The notes: generated by a model not told the origin, from the letters alone. A stretch of 64,000 nucleotides of DNA from Astrobacterium formosum (GCA_030848545.1 JAVDCA010000012.1:62001-126000), one strand, 5' to 3'. Shown: positions 25,726 to 35,841, counted from the stretch's first letter. Translations and numbers: made by a program.

Positions 25726-26991
25726 ATGATGAAGGAGTTTGCGCGCGCGGCGCTGGTCGCCGCGGCGGTCTTGGCGACCGGCATGTCGGCGTCTGCCAAG
25801 ACGGCGCTCACCATGTACTACCCGATCTCGGTCGGCGGTCCGCTGACCAAGGTCATCGACGGCATGATCTCGAATTTCGAGAAGCAGAATCCCGACGTCG
25901 AGGTCAAGGCGATCTATGCCGGCAACTACGACGACACCCGCGTCAAGGCGCTGTCGGCGATCAAGAGCGGCGAGCCCGCCCAGTTGTCGGTCTTGTTCTC
26001 GATCGACGCCTACGACCTGATCGAGCAGGGGCTGATCATTCCGTTCGACGATGCGGCGTCCTCGGCCGAGGACAAGAAATGGCTCGCCGGCTTCTATCCG
26101 GCGCTGATGGCCAACGGCCAGATCGACGGCAAGACCTGGGGCGTGCCGTTCCAGCGCTCGACCATCGTGATGTACTACAACAAGGACCTGTTCAAGCAGG
26201 CCGGCCTCGATCCCGACAAGCCGCCGAAGACCTGGGCCGAGATGATCGCCGCCGCCAAGAAGCTGACGACGCCGGAACGCCATGGCATTTCGATCCCGTC
26301 GACCGGCTATCCCTACTGGATGTTCCAGTGCTTCGCGATTCAGAACGGCAAGGAGTTGATGAGCCGGGACGGCAAGAAGACCTATTTCGACGATCCGGCC
26401 GTGATCGAAGCGCTGGAGTTCTGGCGCGCGCTCGCCACCAAGGAGAAGGTGATGCCGGAGGGCGCCACCGAGTGGGGCACGCTGCGCCAGGCCTTCGTGC
26501 AGGGCAAGACCGCGATGATGTGGCACACCACTGGCAATCTCACCGCGGTGCGCAGCGAAGCCAAGTTCGACTTCGGGGTCGCCATGCTGCCGGCCCACAA
26601 GCAGCCCGGCTCGCCGACCGGCGGCGGCAACTTCTATCTCTTCAAGGGGGCCTCGAAGGACCAGCAGCAGGCGGCCCTGAAGCTGATCAAGTTCATGACT
26701 GCGCCTGAGCAGGCCGCCCAGTGGTCGATCGCCACCGGCTATGTGGGCGTCAGCCCGGCCTCCTACCAGACCGAGGCGCTCAAGACCTATGCGGCCGGTT
26801 TCCCGCAGGCGCTGGTGGCACGCGACCAGCTCGAGGTCGCGATCCCCGAGTTCTCCACCTACGAGACTGCACGCGTGCGCGATGCACTCAACAACGCCGT
26901 CCAGGCGGCGCTGACCGGTACCAAGAGCCCACGCGATGCGCTCGTCGAGGCCCAGGCCACCGCCGAGCGTCTCCTGAAGCCCTTCCGTTGA
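25726..26991 (+). CDS. Extracellular solute-binding protein, UgpB-like
   Basis: 421 residues with a cleavable signal (MMKEFARAALVAAAVLATG, cleavage after SASA). The pattern 'YYNKDLFKQAGLDPDKPPKTW' and 'KFDFGVAMLPAHKQPGSPTGGG' is characteristic of the UgpB branch of family 1 binding proteins, which carries glycerol-3-phosphate and glycerophosphodiesters; sugars are an alternative. The nearby secreted glycerophosphodiester phosphodiesterase supports a glycerol-phosphate substrate. GGAG lies about 8 bases before the ATG. Confidence 0.82.
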   Translation: MMKEFARAALVAAAVLATGMSASAKTALTMYYPISVGGPLTKVIDGMISNFEKQNPDVEVKAIYAGNYDDTRVKALSAIKSGEPAQLSVLFSIDAYDLIEQGLIIPFDDAASSAEDKKWLAGFYPALMANGQIDGKTWGVPFQRSTIVMYYNKDLFKQAGLDPDKPPKTWAEMIAAAKKLTTPERHGISIPSTGYPYWMFQCFAIQNGKELMSRDGKKTYFDDPAVIEALEFWRALATKEKVMPEGATEWGTLRQAFVQGKTAMMWHTTGNLTAVRSEAKFDFGVAMLPAHKQPGSPTGGGNFYLFKGASKDQQQAALKLIKFMTAPEQAAQWSIATGYVGVSPASYQTEALKTYAAGFPQALVARDQLEVAIPEFSTYETARVRDALNNAVQAALTGTKSPRDALVEAQATAERLLKPFR

Positions 26992-27047
26992 TCCATCCGC
27001 TGCCGGGGGCGGCTCGCCGCCCCCGGTTCCTGTTCCCGTCAAGCCGC

Positions 27048-27944
27048 ATGTCGATGTCCCACGCCTCCCTCGAGCGCCGCCGCCAAGCCCTTTACGGCAT
27101 CATGCTGCTGTCGCCGGCGGTTGTGCTGATGTCGCTGTTCGCCTTCGTGCCGACGGGGGCGACAGTGTGGGCGAGCCTGTTCTCGCGTGGAACGGCGCGG
27201 CGCCCGCCGCGTTTCGTCGGTCTCGACGCCTATGCCGATTTGTTCGCCGACCCGGTGTTCTGGAAAGTGGTCGGCAACAATCTCATGTATGCCGGCGTCA
27301 CCGTGCCGGTGTCGATCGCCATCGCGCTCGGCATGGCGCTGTGGGCCGACGCCCGCATCCCGGCGCGCAGTTTCGTGCGCGCGGCCTACTTCACGCCGAC
27401 CATGCTGCCGATGATCGCCGCAGCCAACCTGTGGCTGTTCTTCTACACGCCCGGCATCGGCGTCATCGACCACGCCGCCGGTCTTCTCGGCCTCGGCGCC
27501 ACCAATTGGCTCGGCCAGCCCGAGACGGCCCTGTGGGCGGTGATCGTCGTCACCATCTGGAAGGAGAGCGGATTTTTCATGATCTTCTATCTCGCCGCCC
27601 TCCAGACCATCTCGCCGGACCTGAAGGAGGCCGCCCGTATCGAAGGCGCCGGACGCTGGACCTATATGCGCCGCGTCCTGATCCCGCTCCTGATGCCAAC
27701 CACGCTGTTCGTCCTGGTCAACGCGCTGATCAATTCGGTGAAGCTGATCGATCACCTGTTCATCCTCACCAAGGGCGGCCCGGACAACGCCTCAAAGCTG
27801 ATCCTCTATTGGATATGGGAGATGGCATTCGCGTATTTCGATACGCCGCAGGCCGCCGCCATGACGGTGCTGGTGCTCGCGGTTCTGATCGTGATCGCGG
27901 CGGTTCAGTTCCGCCTGATCGACCGAAAGGCACATTACCGGTGA
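27048..27944 (+). CDS. ABC transporter permease (UgpA/MalF type)
   Basis: 298 residues from ATG 27048; the open frame upstream overlaps the binding-protein gene. About six membrane helices are visible, beginning 'YGIMLLSPAVVLMSLFAFV'. The inner-membrane permease EAA loop reads 'EAARIEGAGRWTYMRRVLIP'. It forms the translocation pore with the following permease, whose GTG start overlaps its stop (GTGA). Confidence 0.9.
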   Translation: MSMSHASLERRRQALYGIMLLSPAVVLMSLFAFVPTGATVWASLFSRGTARRPPRFVGLDAYADLFADPVFWKVVGNNLMYAGVTVPVSIAIALGMALWADARIPARSFVRAAYFTPTMLPMIAAANLWLFFYTPGIGVIDHAAGLLGLGATNWLGQPETALWAVIVVTIWKESGFFMIFYLAALQTISPDLKEAARIEGAGRWTYMRRVLIPLLMPTTLFVLVNALINSVKLIDHLFILTKGGPDNASKLILYWIWEMAFAYFDTPQAAAMTVLVLAVLIVIAAVQFRLIDRKAHYR

Positions 27945-28780
27945 CCTCCGCCGTGATCTCCGCCACGCGGCGCGTCGACGTGGCGGCGGGCCTCGACGCC
28001 GTCGGCGCGCTCATTCTGGCGCTCGCATGGATCGCGCCTCTGTTGTTCGCGGCGTGGGCGGCGTTCCACGATGCGCACGGCGCGGTGGCGTTCGACCCGA
28101 CGGCGCCGTGGACGCTGGACAATTTCCGCATCGCCTGGGCGCGCGCACCGTGGCTCACCTATCTCCTCAACACCGCGATGCTGGTCACGGTCGTGCTCGT
28201 CGGCCAGTTCGTGCTGTGCACGCTCGCCGGCTTCGCGTTCGCGCGCTTCGCGTTTCCGGGTCGCGACCTGCTGTTCGTCTTGATGCTGCTACAGCTCTTC
28301 ATCCTGCCGGAGGTGCTGATCGTCGAGAACTACGCCATGGTGTCGCGGCTCGGCCTCGCCGATACCATCGTTGGCATCGGCGTGCCGTACATGGCGAGCG
28401 CTTTCGGCATCTTCCTCATGCGCCAGGCGTTCAAGCAGGTGCCCAAGGAACTGGAGGAGGCCGCCCGGGTCGAGGGCTGCTCCTGGGCCGGCGTGCTGTG
28501 GCGGGTCTACGTGCCGGCGGCGCGTCCGGTCTATCTCGCCTACGCCCTGGTCTCGATCGCCACCCACTGGAACAACTTTCTGTGGCCGCTGGTCATCACC
28601 AATTCGGTCGAGCGACGGCCGCTCACCGTCGGCCTGTCGCTGTTCGGCGCGCCCGAGAACGGCGTCAACATCTCGGTGATCAGCGCCGCGACGTTGATGA
28701 CGATCGCGCCGTTGCTGGTGGCGTTCCTGATCTTCCAGCGCCAGTTCGTACAGGCATTCCTGCGCTCCGGTATCCGTTGA
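27941..28780 (+). CDS. ABC transporter permease (UgpE/MalG type)
   Basis: 279 residues starting at GTG 27941, which overlaps the preceding stop by four bases. Six hydrophobic helices are present and the EAA loop is 'EAARVEGCSWAGVLWRVYVP'. It is the last gene of the regulator-ATPase-binding protein-permease-permease operon; the gene order differs from the usual ugpBAEC. Confidence 0.9.
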   Translation: MTSAVISATRRVDVAAGLDAVGALILALAWIAPLLFAAWAAFHDAHGAVAFDPTAPWTLDNFRIAWARAPWLTYLLNTAMLVTVVLVGQFVLCTLAGFAFARFAFPGRDLLFVLMLLQLFILPEVLIVENYAMVSRLGLADTIVGIGVPYMASAFGIFLMRQAFKQVPKELEEAARVEGCSWAGVLWRVYVPAARPVYLAYALVSIATHWNNFLWPLVITNSVERRPLTVGLSLFGAPENGVNISVISAATLMTIAPLLVAFLIFQRQFVQAFLRSGIR

Positions 28781-28830
28781 TCGCGGGCGTCAGGATCCAC
28801 CGTCCTCGACAGTGACAGATGCGGTGATTC

Positions 28831-28914
28831 CGCCATTGCGAGCGAAGCGGAGCAATCCCGCTCTTTGTTCGTGACTCCTGGAATGCTTCGTCCCTTCGCT
28901 CCTCGCAATGACAG
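28831..28914. repeat. Palindromic CATTGCGAG repeat, copy 1
   Basis: CATTGCGAGCGAAGCGGAG near 28834 is the reverse complement, with interruptions, of the segment ending CTCCTCGCAATG at 28910. The arms are joined by a variable loop. The same element recurs at 48181-48264. It lies just after the transporter operon and may fold into a strong hairpin. Confidence 0.75.
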
Positions 28915-29075
28915 GCTGACGTTCGTCCCGGACCACTTGGATGACCGCGACGGCGGACACAATCGCGAACGCGCGACGATTCGCTCGGCGCGTGCGATAC
29001 ACGCCGCGGATGATCGCCGCTGACACGGCGTACGAGGGCGAGCGCATTTATTGACGGGCGTTGGAAAATTTTCGT

Positions 29076-29188
29076 TCGAACATTCGAATAAATAACGTCA
29101 TCGCAAATTGGTTAACGTCACGTCGCGCCAATGTCACCAATTGTCGCTACGACACGCACATGAACATCGTGAACTTCCACTCGAACAT
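29076..29188 (+). promoter_or_regulatory. Regulatory-motif cluster upstream of the first GDPD gene
   Basis: The 709-base gap 28781-29489 holds the repeat above and then this AT-richer segment. It contains two TCGAACAT octamers (29076-29083 and 29181-29188), GTTAACG (29111-29117), and an AATTGGT/ACCAATT inverted repeat (29106-29112 and 29136-29142). No gene is supported in the gap. The transcript leader would be long (about 300 bases) if the promoter is here. Confidence 0.45.
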
Positions 29189-29489
29189 GCCGTCTCAAGG
29201 CTCGGCGAGTGCTCGCCAGCCCTGACGCCGACCGCTCGTCCTGCCCACGGAGGTGCACCACCGACTGACGAACGCCATCATCCGAGCAGTCCGGTCACGC
29301 GATACAGCCTGACACGCGATCGGCCGACGGTTCGTTCACCGTGAGCATCTGAACGACACCGCGGGCCGCTCTTCCCTTTCGGGGCCGCCTACCGACGCAG
29401 CTCCGCGTCCAGACTTTCGAACTCTCTTCCCCTGCCGTTCCAGCGCGGCCGGGCAGGTCCCTCTTTGCCCTTTTTTTGGAGACACTCAC

Positions 29490-32400
29490 ATGTCCGAGGT
29501 TACGCTCTACTCCCATCGCGGCACCAACCCCTATACCGACAACTCCATCGATGCCTATCGGTGGGGTTTCAACTACGGAGGGGACTATGCCGAGACCGAC
29601 TTCCGCCTGACCAAGGACGGCGTGGTGGTCAGTTATCATGACGATCTTCCGGCCGGCATCGCCAACATGACTTATGCGGAAGTCAAGGCGCAGGTGCCTT
29701 CGCTCGTCACGCTCGATGAACTGATCGTGCTGTGCCAGACGATGGAAGCCGAGACCGGCCGAAAGCTCGGAATCCTGATCGAGAACAAGGCCGCCAACAA
29801 CGCGACCGCCGAGGCGATCGTCAAGACGTTGGTGGCCCATGATTTCGCCGATCCGGAGCATATCGTATTCCAGACCTTCGGGTCGGAGCTGCCGTATGTC
29901 CGCGACACGCTGTTTGCGGAATACGGTGTGGAATTTCCGCTGGTTCAACTGACGGGCGCTCTCACGTCCGCGATGATCGCCAATATCGCGACCTATGCGG
30001 ACGGTGTGGCGCCGACTATGGCCTCGCTGACCCCTGAACTGGTCGCGGCCGCCCATGCGGCCGGCTTGACCGTGAATGGCTGGACGGTCGCCGGAACGGT
30101 CGCCGACGTCCAGAACGCGCTCAATCTCGGCGTCGACGGCATCATCAACGACAACACGGATCTGGCCCGTCCGGCGCTCGAACAGCTCCTCAACGACACG
30201 AACGTCGTCTATGGCACGGAGCAATGGGACGTGGTGAACGGCACCGTCGGTGCCGACAAGATCTATGCCATGCACGGTGACGACATCCTGCGCGCCGGCG
30301 AGGGCAACGACGTCCTCTACGGCGATGCCGGCAACGACCTGCTGTTCGGCGGCAACGGCGACGACCAGTTGATCGGCGGCAGCGGCAACGACTATCTCGC
30401 CGGCGGCGAAGGCGCGGACGTGCTCACCGGCGGTGCCGGCAACGACGTCATCGTGGCGAGCGGCGACCGCGTCGTCTTCCGCGCCGGCGACGGCATCGAC
30501 CTCGTGTCGCTCGACAATACCAGCACCATCGTGTTCGACGGCGTGGCGCCGGCGAGCGTCATCGTCATCCGTGACGGCAACAATCTGATCATCCGCGCCG
30601 GCAGCGACGCGCTCGTCCTGCTCGACGGCGTCGATCCCGCCCATCAGCCGGCGTCGATCACGACCACCGACGGGCTGACGTTCACCGGCGCCGAGCTTGC
30701 GGCGCTGGCCGTGCCCGGCACCGATGCCGAGGTCGCGGCCCTGCTGCCGGGGCTTGAGGCCGTGCTGGCCAGTGCGCCGGCCTTCGCCGCCCCGTCGACC
30801 GTTGCGGTCGGCACCGATCTTGTCGCCGAGGGTGATTTCGACAACGGAGTCCTCACCCAGCACATCGACGACGCCGAGACGGGCGCGATCTACCGCCTGA
30901 GCTTCTCGCTGGCCGATCTGCCGAGCGGTGAGGACGGCGTGCGTGTGCTCTGGGGTGGCCAGGTGATCTACGAGGGCGTGCCGGCGGCCGCCGGCAGCGA
31001 CCTGCATTTCTTCGTCACCGGCGGCGCCGGCGACGGCTCGAACGAGCTTGTCTTCGAAGGCGCGGGGGCGAGCTTCGGCGCCGAGCTCGACGGCGTCCAT
31101 CTGGTGAAGATCTCCGACGCGGTGTTGCCGACGCCGGGCAATGTCGCGCCGGAGGCCGAGGAGACCCATCACGTCGTCAGCCAATTGCTGCCCCTCGACG
31201 GCAAGGTCGTGGCCACGGACCCCAATGGCGACGCGCTGACCTATAGCCTCGGCGACGGCCCGGCCCATGGCACGCTCGTCTTCGACGCGAGCGGCAGCTA
31301 TCGCTACACCGCGGCGGAAGGCTTCGTCGGAGAAGACCGTTTCACCTTCCTGGCCCATGACGGCCATGGCGGCTTCGTCGAGCAGGCGGTCGACCTGACC
31401 ATCGTGTCCGGCATCGCGGTCGGTGTCGACCTGATCGTGAATGGCAGCTTCGAGGACGTCAGCGAATCATCGGGCAACAACGGTCCCAGCGACTGGGGCT
31501 ACCGCAACCAGGACGGACAGATCCTCGGCTGGACCAACGTCAACAACAAGCGCATCGAGCAGCATTGGGACAATTATGGCGGTGTCGTCGCCAAGGATGG
31601 CCGGATGTGGATCGACATGGACCATTCGCAGACGGGAACGACCGTCGACCGGATCGGCCAGTCGATCGCCCATGTGGAAACCGGCGCCACCTATCGGGTG
31701 AGCTTCTCGCTCTCCGACTCCGACACCGTGCACTACGACGACGGCGTGCAGGTGCTGTGGAACGGCGAGGTCATCTTCAACGGACACCCGCCCCAGACCA
31801 GCGCTGGCTGGACCACCTTGAGTTTCGACGTGGTCGGCGGCTCCGGGAACGGCTCGAACCGGCTGGAGTTCATCGACCTCGGCGTCACGGATTCGTGGGG
31901 CGCCGGCACGGCGCTGGACGACGTCCACTTCGTCAAGGTCGCCGAGGCTGGCGATGTTCTGCCGGCCAACCACGCTCCGGCCGCCACCGACGACCAGGCC
32001 GAGGGAATGAAGGACACGGTCTTCACCGGTCAGCTCACGGCGTCGGACCAGGACGCTGACGCCGCGCTGATCTACAGCCTCGACACCGGACCGTCCCATG
32101 GCACCGTCTTGATCTATACGGACGGCAGCTATCGCTACACCCCCACCAACGGCTTCCACGGCTCGGACAGCTTCACCTTCCTGGTGGATGACGGCCATGG
32201 CGGCAAGGACACCGCGACGCTGAGCCTGACCGTCAAGGGGTCCACATCGGAGCTGGCGATCGGCACCGACCTCATCGTCAACGGCGGCTTCGAGGACGTC
32301 AGCGAATCCGGCAACTACAACGGCGGCTCCGACTGGGGTTACCGTAACAACGACAAGCAGATTGCCGGCTGGACCAACGTCAACCGCATCGAGCAGCATC

Positions 32401-34676
32401 TGGACAATTACGGCGGCGTCCACGCCAAGGACGGCAAGTTCTGGATCGACCTCGACAGCTCCGGCCAGGCGCAACGCAACAAGCTCGGCCAGGACATCGT
32501 CGGCGTCGAAACCGGCGCGACCTATCGGGTGAGCTTCTCGCTCTCGGACTCCGACAATGTGCGGTATGACGACGGCATCACCGTGTTGTGGAACGGTGAG
32601 GTCATCTTCAACGGCCTGCCGCCGCAGACCTCGGCGGGCTGGGCGACGCTCAGCTTCGACGTGGTCGGGGGCTCCGGCAACGGCGCCAACCGGCTGGAGT
32701 TCATGGACACCGGCGTCTCGGACTCGTGGGGCGCCGGCGTGGCGCTGGACGACGTTCATTTCGTCAAGATCGCACATCAGGGTGATACCCTGCCCAACAA
32801 CCAGACTCCGGACGCCGTGGACGGCGAGGCCGCGGGTCTGGTGAATACGGTCATCACCGGCCAACTCGTGGGGCCCGACCCGGATGCCGGCACGTCGCCG
32901 ATCTTCAGCCTCGGGCAGGGGCCGTCCCACGGCACGGTTCTGGTCTATACGGACGGCACCTACAGGTACACGCCCACGACCGGCTTCACCGGCGAGGACA
33001 GCTTCACCTTCGTGGTGAATGACGGGCATGGCGGCAAGGACACCGCGACACTGAGCCTGATCATCAGCCCGCCCAATGCGGCGCCGGTGGCCGGCAACGA
33101 CGCCGGCCTCGGCACGGACTATGGCACGGCGCTGACGATCGCGGCGGCGGCGTTGCTCGCCAACGACACGGACGCGAACGGCGACGTTCTGACGATCCTG
33201 TCGCTGTCGAACGGCGACGGCGGCACGGTCGCGCTGGATGCGGAGGGCAACGTCGTCTTCACCCCGGCCGAGGGTTTCGAAGGTGATGCGTCGTTCTCCT
33301 ATACGATCTCCGACGGCAAGGGCGGCACCTCGACGGCGACCGTCGTGGTGACGGTTGCGCCGCAGCCGCAGGCCGACGTCGGCACGCCGGGCGACGACGT
33401 CCTCATGGGCACGTCGCGGGACGACGTGATGCTGGCTGACCTCGGCGATGACGAGGCCCACGGCGGTGCCGGCAACGACACCATCGACGGCGGCGACGGG
33501 GATGACATTGTCGACGGCGGCGAAGGCGACGATGTCCTGATGGGCGGGGCCGGCGACGACGAACTCGTCGGCGACACCGGCAACGATGTCCTCGCCGGCG
33601 GTGCGAACGACGACACGATCGACGGCGGCGACGGCATCGATACCGTGTCCTATGCCGACGACATGGCGGGCGTTGTGGTCGACCTCGCGGCGGGTACAGC
33701 GTCCGGCGACCACGTCGGTACCGATACGCTTATCGGCATCGAGAACGTCATCGGTGGAGCCGGCAACGATACGCTGATCGGCGACGATGCGGCGAACGTG
33801 CTCGATGGCGGCCTCGGCAACGACACGATCGATGGCGGCGCCGGCAACGACGTGCTCATCGGTGGAGCCGGCAACGACGTCCTGACGGGTGGCGACGGCG
33901 ACGATTTGCTGAAGGGCGGCGCCGGCAACGACGCCATCGCGGGCGGGGCGGGCTTCGACACCCTCGACCTCTCCGACGCCACCGGGGCGATCTCGCTCGA
34001 TGTCGCTGCCGGCAAGGTCTCGGGCGCCGGTATCGGCACCGACACCTTCACCGGCATCGAGGCGTTCCGCTTCGGCGCCGGCAACGACATCGTCACCGGC
34101 GGCAACGGCGACGAGATCTTCGACGGCGGTGCCGGCAACGACACCCTCAAAGGCGGCGCCGGTGACGATCAGCTCGCGGGTGGTGACGGCAACGACACGC
34201 TCGATGGCGGCTCGGGCGACGACGTGGTCGCCGGTGGTGCCGGTAACGACACCCTCAAGGGTGGCTCGGGCGACGACACGGTCGATGGCGGCGAGGGTGT
34301 CGACAAGATCGACGGCGGTTCGGGCGACGACATCGTCACGGCCGGTGCCGGCAACGACGTGGCCAATGGCGGCTCGGGGAACGACGTCATCACCGGCGGC
34401 TTCGGCGACGACGTCCTGACCGGCGGTTCCGGCCACGACGTGTTCGTGTTCGCGGCCGGCTTCGGCAAGGACACCATCAAGGACTTCGCCCTGACCGGCT
34501 CGAGCTCCGACGTGATCGAGTTCTCGTCCGACCTGTTCGACGACTTCGCCGACGTGATGGCGAATGCCGAGCAGGTGGGTGCGGACGTCCTGATCTCGGT
34601 CGACGCCGACACCACGTTGACGCTCGCCAACGTCAAGCTCGCCGCGCTTGCCACCGACGACTTCCGCTTCGCCTGA
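29490..34676 (+). CDS. Secreted RTX glycerophosphodiester phosphodiesterase, 1728 aa
   Basis: Residues 1-235 are a GDPD barrel with the catalytic set His9-Arg10, Glu35-x-Asp37 and His50, which hydrolyses glycerophosphodiesters to glycerol-3-phosphate. There is no N-terminal signal peptide. A first RTX block (GGxGxD nonapeptides) spans about 255-330. Four cadherin-like/tandem-95 modules (about 551-640, 827-917, 1104-1192, 1194-1287) alternate with two near-copies of a DUF642-like beta domain (about 647-820 and 927-1097, each 'NG.FEDVSES...DWGYRN'). RTX repeats resume at about 1298. The C-terminal 241 residues are the shared secretion cassette. Calcium-dependent folding after type I export is expected. 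GDPD activity is strongly supported; the exact substrate is not. Confidence 0.88.
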   Translation: MSEVTLYSHRGTNPYTDNSIDAYRWGFNYGGDYAETDFRLTKDGVVVSYHDDLPAGIANMTYAEVKAQVPSLVTLDELIVLCQTMEAETGRKLGILIENKAANNATAEAIVKTLVAHDFADPEHIVFQTFGSELPYVRDTLFAEYGVEFPLVQLTGALTSAMIANIATYADGVAPTMASLTPELVAAAHAAGLTVNGWTVAGTVADVQNALNLGVDGIINDNTDLARPALEQLLNDTNVVYGTEQWDVVNGTVGADKIYAMHGDDILRAGEGNDVLYGDAGNDLLFGGNGDDQLIGGSGNDYLAGGEGADVLTGGAGNDVIVASGDRVVFRAGDGIDLVSLDNTSTIVFDGVAPASVIVIRDGNNLIIRAGSDALVLLDGVDPAHQPASITTTDGLTFTGAELAALAVPGTDAEVAALLPGLEAVLASAPAFAAPSTVAVGTDLVAEGDFDNGVLTQHIDDAETGAIYRLSFSLADLPSGEDGVRVLWGGQVIYEGVPAAAGSDLHFFVTGGAGDGSNELVFEGAGASFGAELDGVHLVKISDAVLPTPGNVAPEAEETHHVVSQLLPLDGKVVATDPNGDALTYSLGDGPAHGTLVFDASGSYRYTAAEGFVGEDRFTFLAHDGHGGFVEQAVDLTIVSGIAVGVDLIVNGSFEDVSESSGNNGPSDWGYRNQDGQILGWTNVNNKRIEQHWDNYGGVVAKDGRMWIDMDHSQTGTTVDRIGQSIAHVETGATYRVSFSLSDSDTVHYDDGVQVLWNGEVIFNGHPPQTSAGWTTLSFDVVGGSGNGSNRLEFIDLGVTDSWGAGTALDDVHFVKVAEAGDVLPANHAPAATDDQAEGMKDTVFTGQLTASDQDADAALIYSLDTGPSHGTVLIYTDGSYRYTPTNGFHGSDSFTFLVDDGHGGKDTATLSLTVKGSTSELAIGTDLIVNGGFEDVSESGNYNGGSDWGYRNNDKQIAGWTNVNRIEQHLDNYGGVHAKDGKFWIDLDSSGQAQRNKLGQDIVGVETGATYRVSFSLSDSDNVRYDDGITVLWNGEVIFNGLPPQTSAGWATLSFDVVGGSGNGANRLEFMDTGVSDSWGAGVALDDVHFVKIAHQGDTLPNNQTPDAVDGEAAGLVNTVITGQLVGPDPDAGTSPIFSLGQGPSHGTVLVYTDGTYRYTPTTGFTGEDSFTFVVNDGHGGKDTATLSLIISPPNAAPVAGNDAGLGTDYGTALTIAAAALLANDTDANGDVLTILSLSNGDGGTVALDAEGNVVFTPAEGFEGDASFSYTISDGKGGTSTATVVVTVAPQPQADVGTPGDDVLMGTSRDDVMLADLGDDEAHGGAGNDTIDGGDGDDIVDGGEGDDVLMGGAGDDELVGDTGNDVLAGGANDDTIDGGDGIDTVSYADDMAGVVVDLAAGTASGDHVGTDTLIGIENVIGGAGNDTLIGDDAANVLDGGLGNDTIDGGAGNDVLIGGAGNDVLTGGDGDDLLKGGAGNDAIAGGAGFDTLDLSDATGAISLDVAAGKVSGAGIGTDTFTGIEAFRFGAGNDIVTGGNGDEIFDGGAGNDTLKGGAGDDQLAGGDGNDTLDGGSGDDVVAGGAGNDTLKGGSGDDTVDGGEGVDKIDGGSGDDIVTAGAGNDVANGGSGNDVITGGFGDDVLTGGSGHDVFVFAAGFGKDTIKDFALTGSSSDVIEFSSDLFDDFADVMANAEQVGADVLISVDADTTLTLANVKLAALATDDFRFA
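33072..33560 (+). repeat. 489-bp near-identical block shared with the third GDPD gene
   Basis: This block encoding a tandem-95 module and the first following RTX repeats aligns without gaps to 46825-47313, with roughly one difference in twenty bases by eye. It shows that the two genes have exchanged or duplicated internal modules recently. Confidence 0.75.
33951..34676 (+). repeat. 726-bp C-terminal RTX/secretion cassette, copy 1
   Basis: From GGCTTCGACACCCTCGA to the stop codon, this copy has exactly the same length as copies at 41062, 43446, 47359 and 61782. It encodes a 'DLSDATGAISLD' segment, RTX nonapeptides and the terminal aliphatic/acidic 'DFALTGSSSDVIEFSSDLF' to 'DDFRFA' export signal. 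Confidence 0.85.
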
Positions 34677-34707
34677 GGCGGACGTCGCGGGGCTTCACCA
34701 ATGACAG

Positions 34708-34732
34708 CGGGGCGCCCGTGCAGGGCGCCCCG
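34708..34732 (+). terminator. GC-rich hairpin terminator after the first GDPD gene
   Basis: CGGGGCGCCC-GTGCA-GGGCGCCCCG forms a perfect 10-bp stem followed by TTCTGCTT. It lies between the convergent GDPD and LysR genes and may serve both. Almost the same hairpin follows the other four cassette genes. Confidence 0.85.
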
Positions 34733-34763
34733 TTCTGCTTCCGGAGAAATCGGCCGGGTGAGT

Positions 34764-35666
34764 TCAGGCCGCGACCTCGGACATCTCGACTGCGCGGGCG
34801 AGGAACTCCCGCACCAGCGGCAAACGCCGATGCTCCGCCAGGCAAACGGCGTATTCGCAGATCCGCCGGTGTGCGTCGACGATACGAAGAAGGCGCAGGC
34901 GCGAGTCGAAACCGAACTCACTGTCGCCGATCACCCCGACACCGAATCCCGCCGCGACCATTTCCCTGACACCCTCTCGGGTCGAGACCTCGATGACCGG
35001 ACCGAGCCGGATCTGATGCTCGGCGGCATTCTGCTCGAATACCTGCCTTGTCACCGAGCCGCGCTCGCGCAACACGAAGCCGACGCCGGCGAGCTGTGCC
35101 ATGGAGATGCGGGACAGGCCGTCCCACGGGTGACCGGCCGGCACGAACACGCCGAGCCCCATGCTCAGCATCGGGCGGACGAGAAGGCGCGGATCGGTCG
35201 GTAACCGGGCCGTGATGCCCACGTCGGCGCGATGGTCGATGATACTGTCGATGACCTGCTCGGAGTTGCCGATGCTGAGCGCGAAGGTGAGCTGAGGCCG
35301 TTCCGCCTTCATGGCGGCCAGAATCGGAGCGGGGTGGAAGGCGCCGTCGGCGGCGAGACGCAGGTGGCCGCCGGCGCGGGCGCCTTCGCCGCGCAGGATG
35401 GATCGAGCCTCCGCCTCGGCGGCGAACAGACGCGAAGTGACCTCGAACAGGACCCGCCCCTTGTCGGTGAGGACCACGCCTCGGGGGTTGCGCTCGAAGA
35501 GATTGACTCCCGAACCGGCCTCGAGATGGCGCACCTGGGCGGACAGCGTCGACTGACCGATGCCGAGTTCGCGGGCGGCGCGCGAGAAGCCGCCCGCGAG
35601 AGCGACGAAATGGAACGCGCGCAGATGCTTGGTCGACACGGACGCGACTGCCTCCGGACGTTGCAA
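34764..35666 (-). CDS. LysR-family transcriptional regulator
   Basis: 300 residues. The N-terminal winged HTH reads 'GGFSRAARELGIGQSTLSAQVRHLE' and 'LFERNPRGVVLTDKGR', followed by the periplasmic-binding-like effector domain ('GNSEQVIDSIIDHRADVGIT', 'GFGVGVIGDSEFG'). It is convergent with the first GDPD gene and divergent from the first metallophosphoesterase gene across 325 bases, so the latter is its most likely target. Its effector is unknown. Confidence 0.9.
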   Translation of the reverse strand: MQRPEAVASVSTKHLRAFHFVALAGGFSRAARELGIGQSTLSAQVRHLEAGSGVNLFERNPRGVVLTDKGRVLFEVTSRLFAAEAEARSILRGEGARAGGHLRLAADGAFHPAPILAAMKAERPQLTFALSIGNSEQVIDSIIDHRADVGITARLPTDPRLLVRPMLSMGLGVFVPAGHPWDGLSRISMAQLAGVGFVLRERGSVTRQVFEQNAAEHQIRLGPVIEVSTREGVREMVAAGFGVGVIGDSEFGFDSRLRLLRIVDAHRRICEYAVCLAEHRRLPLVREFLARAVEMSEVAA

Positions 35667-35841
35667 ACCGCATCGCCCGAAAGCGGCGGCTCTGGGAACC
35701 TATCGCGGCCATCCATTGCGGGAATATGACGGGGGTGCCGCGCGCGGACCTTCGTCGGGCCCATCGATTGCGTCGATAGGGTGCGTCGATGCTTTCGAAC
35801 GACCCACAGTCGCGGGTTTCAAGAAGCCGTCATTCTGAACC

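Noticed and set aside
29127-29148. Possible Pho box ATGTCAC...TTGTCGC upstream of the first GDPD gene
   Set aside because: The second half matches at only 4 of 7 positions and the period is 10 rather than 11 bases.
33380-34440. Short periodic repeats that could be mistaken for a CRISPR array
   Set aside because: The period is 27 bases inside an open reading frame and matches GGxGxDxUx nonapeptides; there are no unique spacers.
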